NCBI GenBank assembly: GCA_017893485.1
Contig: CM030368.1
Coordinates: 112,734,220-112,798,219 of the forward strand
Reading direction: 5' to 3'
DNA length: 64,000 nt
Source of the DNA: Hemerocallis citrina
Taxonomy: Eukaryota > Streptophyta > Magnoliopsida > Asparagales > Asphodelaceae
Numbering within the stretch: the stretch's first letter is position 1; the number at the start of each line of letters is the position of its first letter. Of this stretch, positions 11,230 through 22,560 are shown one piece after another. A program made the translations under genes and the position numbers. The notes beneath the pieces were generated by a model. The model ran no database searches, was not told the DNA's origin, and was given only the letters and a program-made list of their open reading frames with translations.

Positions 11230-11553
11230 AGCCAAGTGTAGTGGGTCGGCATTGTAATTTTTGTACTTTAAGGCCTTGTAACCTCGTTGTATGGAAGAGT
11301 CGCTTTGTACCATGTCCCAATTATTAATAACATTTCTTTCTCGAACTCGCATGTCCTTTGTAGCTTTGTGTAGTCGTTTCATTTGTGACTGTGTTCATCG
11401 CGCCGAGGTCCCTGAGCCGGCCTCTTGCTCGTTCGCGGTTCGGCGACAAGAGCGTTCGACCAGTGGTGCCGAGCAGTGCTTCGGTCTCCTATTCTTGCGA
11501 AGTTGCGAGATGAGTCGAGCTTTACCCAATGGTGGGCTCACCGATCATCGTGA
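11230..11553. other. Tat spacer, no gene seen
   Basis: T-rich 3'UTR-like sequence after module 3, then a GC-richer stretch leading into the 111-bp array. No recognisable domain in any frame. Confidence 0.4.
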
Positions 11554-12108
11554 GAGTTCAACGGTCGTGGGAGCAATTCCGAATGGCGACCCACTCCTAG
11601 CCCGCTTAGAAGCGAGCTTGCGGAGCAAAATCGAGCCAAGTGTTAGACTGTGGAACCATCGTTAGAGTTCAACGGTCGTGGGAGCAATTCCGAATGGCGA
11701 CCCACTCCTAGCCCACTTAGAAGCGAGTTTGCGGAGTAGAATCGAGCCAAGTGTTGGACTGCGGAACCATCGTTAGAGTTCAACAGTCGTGGGAGCAATT
11801 CCGAATGGCGACCCACTCCTAGCCCGCTTAGAAGCGAGCTTGCGGAGTAGAATCGAGCCAAGTGTTGGACTCCGGAACCATCATTAGAGTTCAACGGTCG
11901 TGGGAGCAATTCCGAATGGCGACCCACTCCGAGCCTGCTTAGAAGCGAGTTTGCGGAGTAGAATCGAGCCAAGTGTTGGACTCCGGAACCATCGTTAGAG
12001 TTCAACGGTCGTGGGAACAATTCCGAATGGCGACCCACTCCTAGCCTGCTTAGAAGCGAGCTTGCGGAGTAGAATCGAGCCAGGTATTGGACTCCGAACT
12101 ATTGACTG
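11554..12108. repeat. Tandem array, five copies of a 111-bp unit
   Basis: Unit starts GAGTTCAACGGTCGTGGGAG at 11554, 11665, 11776, 11887 and 11998, giving an exact period of 111 bp. Copies differ at only a few positions. Because 111 is divisible by 3, the minus strand (element sense) is an open frame of 37-residue repeats (11643-12038); I treat that as incidental. The array lies between pol and the antisense gene, the 3' region where Tat/Ogre elements are known to accumulate tandem repeats. Confidence 0.95.
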
Positions 12109-12260
12109 AATAAAGAATAAAGGCAGAGAGATACAAGCAATTTTATAAGTACGAAAAAGCATTCTTTATTGATAATTGACGGCAAGCCGTTTTTACATAT
12201 GACAACTTAAGAGAGGAATTACAAGTTAGAGGAGAGGAACGGTTCGACACCCTATGATAC
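12109..12260 (-). other. Tat pol 3' flank
   Basis: AT-richer stretch between the integrase stop and the tandem array; nothing recognisable. Confidence 0.4.
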
Positions 12261-13145
12261 TCAGAGAGGCGCTGGGGTGCTTTCTTGGTATTTTAAAAGG
12301 TGGTCGGCATTCCAGGTCCTCGGAATCTCCCTACCTTCAAGGTCTTCTAGACGATAAGCTCCGGGCCAAACTACCCTTGCGATCTTGTAAGGTCCTTCCC
12401 AATTCGGAGCTAGTTTGCTCTTCTGATTGGGGAAGGAGATGGCAAGTTTTCTCAGGACCAAGTCGCCCTCCTTGAGATCGGTGGGTCGGACTCTCTTGTT
12501 GTACGCCAACTCGATCCTCCTCCGGTAGTTCTGTTGGCAGATTGACGCTCTTTCCCTCAGTTCGTCCACCAGGTCTAAGTTCGCCCGGAGTTCTCTGGCG
12601 TTCTGTTCCTCGTTGTAGGCTGCAAGGCGAGGAGAAGGTATTTCGACTTCGAGAGGTATCACTGCCTCGGACCCATAGGTGAGGTTGAACGGGGACTCTC
12701 CTTTGGGGGTCCGTTTGTTGGTGCGGTAGTTCCACAGCACGTTGGGGAGCTGGTCGACCCATAAGCCTTTAGAACACCTGTCCAGTCTCTTCTTGATACC
12801 AGAGAGGATCTGCCGGTTAGCATTCTCTGCCTGGCCATTCGACTATGGGTGGGAGACGGAGGAGAAGCGTTGTTGGATGGCAAGGTCTTCACATAGAGCT
12901 CGGAGCGCGACCCAAGTAAACTGAGTTCCGTTGTCTGTTACGAGGACACGGGGGACGCCGAATCTGCAGATGACGTTCTTCCAAAAGAATTGAAGTACCT
13001 TGTTTTCGGTGATAGTGGCTAGGGACTCGGCCTCAATCCACTTCGAAAAGTAGTCGATGGCCACGACCAAGAACTTGAACTGGCCCGGAGATGGAGTGCT
13101 TGTTGGCCCCCCGAGGCGGTGGAGTGGCGCGATCTCCCCGATCAT
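12261..13145 (-). pseudogene. Tat integrase, catalytic core and C-terminal domain (fragment)
   Basis: Minus-strand frame 13145-12843 encodes the end of the integrase linker and the core: VAIDYFSKWIEAE (first catalytic Asp) and GVPRVLVTDNGTQF (second Asp). A TAG near 12842 precedes SNGQAEN, which holds the catalytic Glu. A frameshift near 12770 leads into the frame 12740-12261: ESPFNLTYGSEAVIP, then YNKRVRP..LKEGDLVLRK, WEGPYKI and LPRTWNADHL-type sequence (here EIPRTWNADHLLKYQ), characteristic of the Tat-lineage integrase C-terminus. The zinc-binding N-terminus is missing. Upstream it abuts the gag stop without protease, RT or RNase H. Confidence 0.85.
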
Positions 13146-13159
13146 TTGTTCTCACAAAC
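13146..13159 (-). other. Internal deletion junction gag/integrase
   Basis: Only about 14 bp separate the gag stop (13160) from integrase sequence that normally lies several kilobases downstream. Protease, RT, RNase H and the integrase HHCC domain are absent from the whole element, so this marks a large internal deletion. Confidence 0.75.
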
Positions 13160-14874
13160 TTAGCTTAACTGCCCCCTCTGGATGAGGGCCTCTATCTCGT
13201 TCTTCAGCGCCCGGCAGTCGTTGGTGTCGTGGCCATGATCCCGGAGGTAACGACACCACTTCTCCTTGTTCCTCTTCTTGGCTGGGGTGTTCATCCTCGG
13301 AGCGGGAGGTATAACTCCCTCCTTCTCGACTTCCATCAGGATGGTGGAGACGCTGGTGGTGAGAGGAGTAAATTTTTCAAACTTGGGAGGAGGATGGCGC
13401 TGACCGCTATTATCCTTCTGTAGCTTCTTGGCCCCTTCCTCTTCCGTCGTCTTTCTCTTCGACCCGGAGGCGGATCCTCCGAAACCCGGGAAGCACTCGG
13501 CTTCCTCTGCCCGAATATATTTCTCGCATCTAAGGAGAAGGTCGGCGAAGTTGTGCGGGGGCTTTTTAGCGAGGGACGACCGAAGGTTAGAGTTGAGGAC
13601 GTTGGATTGGAATGCGACGGTCGCCACTGACTGTTCGAGGGAGGCGATGGACCTGACCTCCGCAGTAAACCTCCTCACATATTCCCTCAACTTTTCTCCT
13701 CTCTCCTGTCGGAGGTCGAGTAGAGAGAGGCTGGTCCTCTCCGTTCGTCTGCTGCTCACAAAGTGGGTTATGAAGAGCGTTTCGAACTGCTCAAAAGAGA
13801 AGATGGAAGAGGGAGCGAGCCGGGAGTACCATTCCTGAGCCGAACCCTTGAGAGTGGCGGGGAAGGTTTTGCAAAGCATGGCGTCGGAAGCTTGGTGGAT
13901 TAGCATCAAGGTCTTGAAGATTTCGACATGGTCAACGGGATCCGACTCCCCAGAGTAAGTTTCAAACTGCGGAGGTTTGAAGCCCCTCAGGATAGGAGCC
14001 TCCATTATGGTCCGATAGAAGGGGGGTCTGCTTGGGCGGATGGTCCTTCCTCTCGACTCCTCCTCCTTGTCCATTCGACCGAGGCGCCTCTCCATCTCAT
14101 GGAGACGGTGGTAGAGGGCATTGTCCCTCCGGTGGTAGTCAAACGATCCCCTGGACTCGTCTTCATAGGAAGGGGAGCGGGGAGTGCGGCGACGATAGTC
14201 CTGGGATCGGCGAGGACTATGATTGTGTTGCTGGTGACTAGGAGCCGGGGGAGGAGTAATGGACCGGTGGCGAGGACTTGGGACCCGTGGGGGTGTCAGA
14301 ACCCTTTGGGCATTATTGTTGTTGGGGCGAAGGTTGAGGGCCTGCAACACCGTTGCCTGGAATTGTTGGGTGCCTCATCGTTCCTCGGATGATGTCGACT
14401 AGCAGGGCAATGTGGCCTCCTTCTACGATGCTCGGGAGATTTCCCCCGTCCTCTTCGGTCCGGAGACCTCCTGCCATCTCGGCGATGAGGAGATCGCTCA
14501 CCTTGATGTTGGCGGGAGACTCCCTCTCGGGCCCGCTTCTCATCTAGGCGGCGGCGAAGGTCCTCATCCTTCTGCCGATTTAGGACGGTGTTGCGGAGGT
14601 CGGAAGCTCGGGGGTTATGGGAGGCCATAGAATCCGAGGAGGCATTGTGGATGGAGACATGGTCAGGATGGAAAGCTTGTTTCTGTAGGTCGGGGCGAGA
14701 GACCGCCGCTCCGGTGGGACCATTGGGATGTTGCTGATTTGGAAGAGGAGGTAGATCCTCGGTCTGCAGCGAAAGTTGCCCCTGTTGATGAGTGGGTTAG
14801 AGTGGTACTTCCTGTTGCTGATCGGGATTGGGTCCACGATTGGAGCCCCGGGATCTTACCTTCCTAGGCAGCAT
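13160..14874 (-). pseudogene. Tat-lineage gag
   Basis: A long minus-strand frame (14350-13160) holds the capsid region: FETYSGESDPVDHVEIFKT, then SAQEWYSRLAPSSIFSFEQF, LLDLRQERGEKLREYVRRF, and a nucleocapsid-like CRYLRDHGHDTNDCRALKNE, typical of Tat gag (C-X-LRDHGHDT-X-DC). Upstream, an R/S/P-rich N-terminal part lies in another frame (ATG 14628 to 14296), so one frameshift separates them; the overlap is 14296-14350. Whether translation starts at 14628 or at ATG 14874 near the primer site is unclear. The stop at 13160 is followed by the deletion junction. Antisense frames here are shadows. Confidence 0.85.
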
Positions 14875-14928
14875 GGCAGGAGAAGATCTTTCCGACGGGA
14901 AGAGGAGGAGCTGCTATTCGTCTGATTT

Positions 14929-14945
14929 TCCCACAGACGGTGCCA
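14929..14945 (-). other. Primer binding site of Tat element
   Basis: Minus strand TGGCACCGTCTGTGGGA, three bases inside the 5' LTR end (14949). Form and position are those of a plant gypsy PBS; I do not assign the tRNA. Confidence 0.75.
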
Positions 14946-14948
14946 ATC

Positions 14949-16085
14949 TGTTACCGCTGATTCTAGTGTGGGGGTAAACAGATAGAATTTGTGGGTTCGT
15001 GGAAAAACCTGAATAGCGAGTCCAAGCCTATTCGTCGGAGTTGGGATGCTGACTCCCGCCGTTCACCTGCAAGGAAGTGCGATACACCGAGGTTGATCCC
15101 GGCGACGCACCCTCCGACGCTCTTGTCAGTAACCAGTGATGATTAAGAAAGAGCTTAAGTTGGCAAAAGAGTGATTACCTTGTAACAGTGGTAGGTCAGA
15201 GGTATTTATAGTCGCCATGGGAATTTGATTAGGGATCTGATTTCTTGTGATACCGTTAGGAGTAAAATCCTCATAATTAGTTTAGGAAACTGATCCCTGA
15301 TTCCCGGTGAGAGGATAACCGCGAATCCGGCCCGTTGATTTAGTCAAATCAGAGACCCTGATTTCCTCGTGCTTGTCTGGGTTTGTCTTGGGTCGGGACC
15401 CGTACCTAGCTAGAGTGGATCTGTTCGCGGGTTATTGGATCTGTGAAGGGGAGATCCAGTGCCCGCTTCGGGCCCATCTATATGCGAAATTACCGTTTTA
15501 CCCCTGAGCTTCAAGATTCGTGCCCAATCTGGACGGTTCCGATTTAACCCCATTTTTAGCCATATCACGAGCCCCCCACTCCTAAAGACTGAGTTTGATC
15601 AGCCTTTGAGGAGTAGTTTAACTGTTTCAGTGGCTAGTGGAGTTGTATCGGAGTCCGAATGGAGGGTTTTGAATCTCGAAGGGGGTAGTGAGGTGATTTT
15701 TGAAGCTGTAAGCTGTTCTTAAGCCTTGTTGAATATCCGACGGTTTTTATCTATTTTTTGGATTATTTATTTAATTTTGCGATGTGTTAACCAGTCGTTC
15801 GGGGGCCTTAACAATACATTCTAGGCAATAATTGTTCGTTCAGGGGCTCAAAAATATTCCCCCGAATTTATAATTATTTTCTAGAATTTCTAGTTAATTT
15901 TCCCGAATTTTTAGTAATTTTTTCGAAATTTTTAAATAAATAAAACGATTAAAATAAATAAAAAATTATTTTTATTACCTATTTATGGCGTGGTTTGATC
16001 TGGACCGTTCATCACCAGAAACGCGAATTTCTGGAAGTTCCAACGGTTGTGGTCGTTCGGTAGTCATTTTCTCGCTTTTGGAGCT
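14949..16085 (-). repeat. 5' LTR of Tat element (U3 end truncated)
   Basis: Matches 3699-4833 at roughly 96%. TATAAATA on the minus strand at 15201-15210. The inner end (14949) borders the PBS. The outer end stops at GAGCT within the repeated module, where the left copy continues into the tandem array, so the U3 start is missing here. No 5-bp target-site duplication links 3694-3698 (ATAAT) with the sequence after 16085. Confidence 0.85.
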
Positions 16086-16236
16086 ACACATTCTCCTGGG
16101 CTCTTTCCAGACTAGCTCTCATCAGCTCATTGTGCTCTCGTTGTAGCTCCATCATTCGTTGCATTGCCTAGAGAATGGCAGCATTCTCTGTTGTTTCAGA
16201 CCTAGGTGGAGGAGTCGAAGAATCTACATGAGCCAT
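16086..16236 (-). pseudogene. Element A gag N-terminus (fragment)
   Basis: Minus-strand ATG at 16236 begins MAHVDSSTPPPRSET, followed by an in-frame TAG and then AMQRMMELQREHNELMRASL before the Tat LTR breaks it. The layout (short acidic/proline lead, then a QREHNEL helix) resembles the N-terminus of the chromovirus gag in this window (QPNHSDLVMAALE in D2). No further gag is found on the other side of the Tat insertion (2616-3698), so most of gag and all of pol were missing from A. Confidence 0.65.
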
Positions 16237-16420
16237 AGTATGCAAAACCATCCAGTTGGTGAGTACCCAGACATACGTTGGTTATTACGTGTTTATGTGA
16301 TCAACGTGGCGCGCATATTATTCAGTTAACCTGGCTTGAGCCAAACTTGAATAATATATCAATCAATGCCAGACCTCTGTAAAGTTGGTCATGTTTGACT
16401 GATATATTATCCAAACTAGA

Positions 16421-16432
16421 GCTCTGATACCA
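16421..16432 (-). other. Primer binding site, element A (initiator tRNA-Met)
   Basis: Minus strand TGGTATCAGAGC, complementary to the 3' end of plant initiator tRNA-Met, 9 bp inside the 5' LTR end at 16442. Confidence 0.9.
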
Positions 16433-16441
16433 CACAAAACG

Positions 16442-19400
16442 TGTCACGCCCCGCTTCCCAAGATACAGGAATACGAGCACATAAGGAAGGGCCAGCAAAT
16501 GATTAAACATCATCCATAAGCTGTAACAGATTAACTCAATAATATATACAAGAGAATACAACCACGCAAGAGAAAAGAATAACCACATAAACAATGAATA
16601 AACTCCAAAATAATCATGAAATAAATTCACCAAATGATAATTCAACATCTAGGATAAAACAAATTTTGGGTCATAAAAGCCCAACAATACAAAATATGAT
16701 AAAAGCAATACAATAAGCAAATAACAAGAGATAGCTATAGCAGTCTAAAGTCCAGCTTCGATCTTCAGAGAGTTTGCTCACTAAGTTCTTCTGGTAGTTC
16801 TCCTTTGGTACCTGTTAATTCTTGATCTAAAAAGAGAGAAAAGAGTGTCCTTAGAGCAAGTCGTGAACAGAAAGTAGAGAAAAGTAGAGGATAAAGGAAA
16901 CATGAATATCAAATAAAAGGGACAGGATCAAAGTTAAAGAACAAAGCAAAGGCAGGCAATAAAATCAAAGGTCTACAGTAATCACACATGTAGTGCGTGA
17001 TGTCGAGTCAAGCTCCATACAGGATCAAGTATGCCGGTTATTACTCATTTAATTAGCCTGTCTAGTGCACGTACTACTGCATCCTATACTACAGGTTCGG
17101 CGCAAACACATAGTGAATGTTTTACACTGATGGCGAACTCACGATTCGTGTATTCGGCCCATTGATTATAAGGCGGTGTTTTATGTTCAGGGACAGTGAT
17201 TATTAGGCGGTGTTTAATGTTCAGGGACAGTGCAGGTCAGGCAGGTCAGGCGGTAGGGTCTGGCGGAGTACAGTTTCCGATTGTTCACTACCAAGTCTAC
17301 CGATAATATCTAGGCTTTTTATTAGTTTATTTTCATCCAATGTGAGCATTCAAGAAGGTGTCAATGTTGTATGATACTAAGTGTGACTAATTCTACTCGT
17401 TACAGACAAATAATGAAGCAAACAAGTTAATTAAAAACACATCACATAATCAGACAGCATGACCTTGTTGTACTAAAACATGGATTACTACCACTACAGA
17501 AAAGCAAACCTGGATCCGTCAAAAGTTCTAGAAACTAGACTTCCACTCGGTTCCAGCATATATATATAAGGCATATAAAAGGTACAGAAGCTAGGGTAAA
17601 AACTCTATTTTATTCAGATTTTATGTTCAGGCAGCATGTTATCAATTGTGTTCACCTATTTGTTTTAGGTTAGAAAACTCATCAAATAAATCTATAAAAA
17701 TTCTAGGTCATTCCTACACATGTCTAGGTTCAGCTAGATTTATTTCAAATTATAATTTTACTGCTAACATGGTCAAATAAATTATAGAATAGCCAGATAC
17801 GCATGCATTTGTAAATCTGAAAATTCTGACACAGCTCTACTAAAATGATGATATCTAACAGATTGCACATCGGAATTCAAATCAGCAAAAAGGGCAGTAA
17901 ACTATACATTTGAGGCTAAATTTCATGTTCAGAAAGTTATTTCAAAATATAACATCAACATGGTCAAAAATCTGATTCAAAATGGAACAACTAGCAGTCC
18001 AGAAATTATCTTGACATGAATAGGCAATAATTAATTCATACAACCATACATTTCATGCAATTTAATAATCAAAGTGTTCTTACTTGTTTAACATGCATAA
18101 TTTCAGTTCTAAGATGTAATTTCACAAGCATGGTAATTAGTTCATCAATCAAATCAATCTAACATGTATACAATTCATCAATGATCTACAACATGGATCT
18201 AGTTATTTTCATGTAATTGTGCATATGCAATGATCTATAGGGACTAGGTTTTAGATCGAAGAGAGCGGCACGATGTTCAGAATACCTCGGGTTAGCTCGT
18301 GTAAACCCTCGATAAACTTAACAGAATTATCAAATACAGCATGATAAGAAAAGAACGGGATCTACTTGCAGAGATCAAAGGAATCTTGAACAAAATAAAA
18401 TCCTAGTTCAAGAAGAGACTTGCCTATTATTTAGTAGATTCGAACAAATAGAATAACGGGATAACGGGATAAGAATCACTGGCGAAGAACCATAGCACAT
18501 GTGAGACACGTGCAAAACCAAAACAGCAGACAAACTTCCCTCCATAGCGGATCCAAATCAAGACAGCAAACACCAGTGCCAAAGCAGAACACCAAATAGC
18601 AGGCACCCCAAGATCAGATTGCAACTCACCCAACAGGAAACACCAAAACTAACCACTCCGGCTTCTTCTTCCCTACTTCGACAGAGAGAAAGAAGGGGAG
18701 AGCGGGAGAACTTCGGCGACTGCAGCCCGACGCTGCGGTCATTAGGAGACAGCAGACGATGACCATGGCAAGGCGGCGACGACGGACGTCGGCAGTGCTG
18801 CGGTCGGGATGCGACGGCAGCGGCGAGGGCGATGGCGAGAGAGAGCGACTCTATTTCGCGGCGAAACAGGGGAGAGCAGGACGACGGCGATGACGACGAT
18901 GAGGGGGGTTCTCTGGTGGTTGCAGGGGTGAGCGAAGAGGGATCGACGAGGCAATGGACGATGAAGACGGTGATGGATGACGGCGGCGAAGCAATGTAGG
19001 TGGAAGGGGGTCGGAGATGGCGATCGAAAGGCAATGCGAGATGGGTTTGGGCGGTTGGAAATGAAACAGAGAGCGCAGCGTGGGATCGGGGATAGAGAAA
19101 GAAAACGGCAGAGAGAGTGAGAGAGAATATATTATTAGGGTTTAATTAGAAGCTTAGAGTATTTATAGGGGGGAAATGATATATTGGGTTATTGGGTATT
19201 TGGGTATAGATCCAATAAATGAAAATACATTGTACATGAATATAATTGATCAATATAAATCCAAATACAAGAAATAAGATATCTAATATAATTTGCCTTA
19301 CATAAATTATTTGAAACAATCAAAAACACCGTTATTAAATAAGAATTGATTTGTTTTAATAATCAAAGATAATAAAAATTGATAACCATATTAACAATAA

Positions 19401-19742
19401 GAATAGAAATAATAACCATGACAATAAAAATAATAATACTAATAATAATGACAATAAAAAAACTAACAATAATAATAGCAATCATCAGGATATTATCAAT
19501 ATATAAAAATTGGAATTTTGTTGAAATAGTCCAAACAGTAATAATATTTCTGGTTTGAGTTTAAATGTGAATAGTTGATCAAGTAGAAATGGAAACAAAG
19601 TTTATTGAAAACAATTATAATTATTGTTTAGAAAAATGCTTTAACAAAGAAACTCGAAACGAATTTAACAATAACGAAGTTATAAATATCGAAATACAGA
19701 AAAATACTCATGAAAATACGTATTTGCATAAATGGGGATTAA
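16442..19742 (-). repeat. 5' LTR of element A
   Basis: About 3.3 kb. The 3' end reads ...GGGGCGTGACA on the minus strand next to the PBS. The 5' end is blurred: AATGGGGATTAAC near 19742 matches the left copy's AATGGGGGTTACA. Contains a minus-strand TATAAATA (19160-19167), perfect telobox (19135-19143), GAGA/CT tracts, a GC-rich leader (about 18560-19060) and a TAGGCAAGT motif at about 18417-18425. A 158-codon minus frame (18558-19034) is GC-rich leader sequence without a recognised domain. Confidence 0.88.
19160..19167 (-). promoter_or_regulatory. TATA box of element A 5' LTR
   Basis: TATAAATA on the minus strand with a perfect telobox 17 bp downstream (19135-19143) and GAGA/CT repeats beyond it. 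Would drive transcription towards the PBS at 16421-16432. Confidence 0.6.
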
Positions 19743-19744
19743 CC

Positions 19745-20527
19745 AATATTAGTTTGAATAGCATTAACATTCATATTACCTAATTATTCAGATAAAGTAG
19801 CAATTTGTGCAGTTAAAGTAGTAATAGGATCAAGTTCAAAAACTCTCGCCACTTTTTTGGCATTGTTCTTTCTGAAGACCACTGATAATTATTAGATGCC
19901 ATCTCTTCTAAAAGCTCATAGGCTGCTTCATGAGTTTTTCTCAGAAGTGCACCTCCAGTCGCTGCATCTACCATAGATTGATTTGTAGCTCCCAAACCGT
20001 TATAGAATGTTTGCACTTGTAGCCACTTCGGGAGTTCAAGATGAGGACACTTTCTCAATAGCTCTTTGCACCTCTCCCATGCATCATATAATGAATTGGT
20101 CTCGAATTGAGTGAATTGTGGTGATGTCATTCCTTAACTTTGCTGTTTTTGATGGGGAAAAATACTTTGCCATAAATTTTTGTGCTAAGCCCTCCCAAGT
20201 TGTAATGACTCCTGGTGGTAAAGAATTCACCCAAGCTTTTGTCTTATCTCTGAGTGAAAAATGAAAGAGTCTCAGTCAGATAGCATCATTGGAAACTCCA
20301 TAATGTTTGAAGGTATCCCATATTTCGAGAAAGTTTGCAATGTGAACATTAGGATCCTCATGTGCTAGTCCTCCAAATTGAACTGTCTATTGAATCATTT
20401 GAATAATTATTGGTTTAATTTCAAAATTGTTTGCTTCAATTGCAGGCCTTTCGATGCTTGATATTGCTCCATTGACTGCGGGCATTGTATAATGCCTCAA
20501 AGCTTTGTTCTCCTCTTCGTTCGCCAT
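19745..20527 (-). pseudogene. Athila-like gag (fragment) of element B
   Basis: Minus-strand ATG 20527 opens a degraded Athila-type gag: a RHYTMPAVNG-like lead, EANNFEIKPIIIQMIQ, AHEDPNVHIANFLEI, then an NSLPPGVITTWEGLAQKF patch, and in the frame 20130-19813 the diagnostic LYDAWERCKELLRKCPH, LPKWLQVQTFYNGL and AAYELLEEMASN. These are the classic conserved blocks of Athila retrotransposon gag. Stops and a frameshift near 20120 separate the parts. Element A's LTR interrupts it at about 19743; the rest of gag and all of pol are outside the window, beyond A. Confidence 0.85.
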
Positions 20528-20779
20528 GGATAAAGAGGATGTGGTGTTTTATTTCTTCTTCTTTCTAATCAGACGTATAGTTTTCTCAATCTCTGGGTCA
20601 AAAAGTGTAGGCTCCAATGGTTTAGATCTGGGTATACACTGCCAAGTCCTGGAAAAAAATAAAGAAAAATAAGTCAAAATAGAATAAAGAGGTAAAATAA
20701 CAATTAAATCTAAAATAAAAATAAAAATCCAAACTAGTAACATTCGAGCAATTTTCAATATCAATAAAAAAATAACAAG
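20528..20779 (-). other. Athila 5' leader
   Basis: AT-rich untranslated leader between PBS and gag; no ORF of interest. Confidence 0.5.
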
Positions 20780-20797
20780 TCCCCGGCAACGGCGGCA
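20780..20797 (-). other. Primer binding site, Athila type
   Basis: Minus strand TGCCGCCGTTGCCGGGGA, one base off the usual Athila PBS TGGCGCCGTTGCCGGGGA (tRNA-Asp type). Lies a few bases inside the LTR end ...CACATCA. Confidence 0.8.
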
Positions 20798-20803
20798 AAA
20801 ACT

Positions 20804-22374
20804 TGATGTGAGTTATTTGCAAGTGTACAAAATCGCAACTAGTAGTATAGTTAAGTGAAAAGAGTGTCGAATCCACACGGACTAATTACTTTATCGAGTA
20901 CCGAAATGACTAGATGAATTACTAATCGGAAAAACGAAATTCAATAAAGAAAGCAACTAAATTAAAGTGTTCTAAAGAAATAAATTAATTAATTAAAAAG
21001 GAGCAGAATCTGAAATTTTGTTGTTTATTAATTGCAAAACTAATTCGAGGGCTTTTTATTTCACCTAATTAATCCAACACAATTCATAATTCCATGTGAA
21101 TAAAAATATTATTTTTTCAAGTTGTAGACCAAAATCCCCTAAGTATTCAATCCTTTCTCTCGAACAATACCAAAAAAATCTCCAACTAACAGTTTGTCAT
21201 ATCGCTATGCAAATTTAATTAATTAAAGACTCATTAATTTCTATAGATTTCTTTATAGTCACATCAATCGCGATAAATCATCTCAAATTTTGCTCAATCA
21301 ATGGTGTTTAATTCTATAGATCTAAATCACAAATTACCTCTCGGTCTCTCCATGATCCAATAAATCATACAAAAGTTGGCTAAACAATTGTAAGCATTAA
21401 ACACAAAAATCAAACACACCACCATAAAAAAAATAGAAAAATAATATGGGACTAAAAATGGTGTTCTCAAAACTAGGCTATATCGAAGTCCTAGAAAAAA
21501 AAATTAGTTCATAATAAAATTGCAACTAACAAACTTGTTCATGGATTTCATAATAAAAATTAGAAGAAGAAAAAAGATACAGAAAGAACTGTTTTTGTAA
21601 AAGAAAAACATTGCAAACCGACGCCTCAAAAGTCGAGTCGACAAGTTAGAGCGCCCACAACAGTGCCTCTGTTTCTCTCTTCCTCACATCGAATCGCGTG
21701 CCTGCTGACGTCACTCGAAACCGAGAGCCGCACAATCTGCCCTCGAAAGCTGAGCCGTCAAGTCAGCGCTCAGTCTCTTCTTCTCTGTCCTTGTCTCTGA
21801 CTTTGGTTTAAATAATACATATATATATTTTTATCTCTGGTCTCGCCGCCACCAAGCCCTGCAGCCACCTACCTCCACCAAGTCTTCATGCCATCTCCCT
21901 AAATATATGTATAGGATGTGAATAATTAGGGTTAATTTAATTTTAAAATTAGGTTTAGTTAATTATTATTAGTTAATTAATTAGAATCCTAAGATTAAGA
22001 TTAATCTTAAACTAATAATCAATTAAAAAAACCATTTGCATTCTTTCCTTTTTGATTTTTTTTTATATTCTTTTTATTAAAAAAATTTATTCTAACCCCT
22101 ACTTGATAATAATATTTCTATTTTGCTTTTCACAGGGCCAAATTGTAAAATTTAAAATTCACAAATCAATAAAACTTAATCAATCAATTCTCCTTGTTTT
22201 CTTTGTTAATTTTTACTGAAAATATTCACCTTTTGCATCAAAAAATCTTATTCCTTCAAAATTAATTAGTTAACTGAAATCTACGAAAAAAATATAATTT
22301 ATTAACAAGATAGACGAATACAAGCAATTTTTATGGGTAAATGAGTACAGATATTTATATAAAAATTAGACACA
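20804..22374 (-). repeat. 5' LTR of Athila-like element B
   Basis: Bounded on the left by TGATGTG next to the PBS and on the right by ...AGACACA, where sequence homologous to the chromovirus leader resumes. About 1.57 kb, AT-rich with a GC-richer block at 21600-21900. No second copy is in the window, so the right edge is judged from where element E sequence starts and may be off by some bases. Confidence 0.6.
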
Positions 22375-22560
22375 TTAGTTAGCGTGAGATCATAAGTTGG
22401 ATATCAATTGTTCATGTGATCTCTGTATTGCACATACTATTGAGCCAAACCGATCAAACCCAAATCTGATTAATATATCAATAAAAGCCAAACTTCTTTA
22501 CGTTAATCACGTTTGACTGATATATTATACAAACCAAGGCTCTGATACCACTAAAAACCT
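22375..22560 (-). mobile_element. Element E 5' internal leader with PBS (22539-22550)
   Basis: Minus strand carries TGGTATCAGAGC (initiator tRNA-Met PBS) and a leader closely matching that of element C (53352-53530), including ATCACATGAACAATTGATA. The Athila insertion cuts it before any gag. Confidence 0.75.

Noticed and set aside
11643..12038. 131-codon minus frame of 37-residue repeats
   Set aside because: Follows from a 111-bp tandem repeat that happens to be divisible by 3; no start context or known domain.
13229..14630. Plus-strand frames over Tat gag
   Set aside because: Antisense shadows of gag, whose minus frame has clear conserved motifs.
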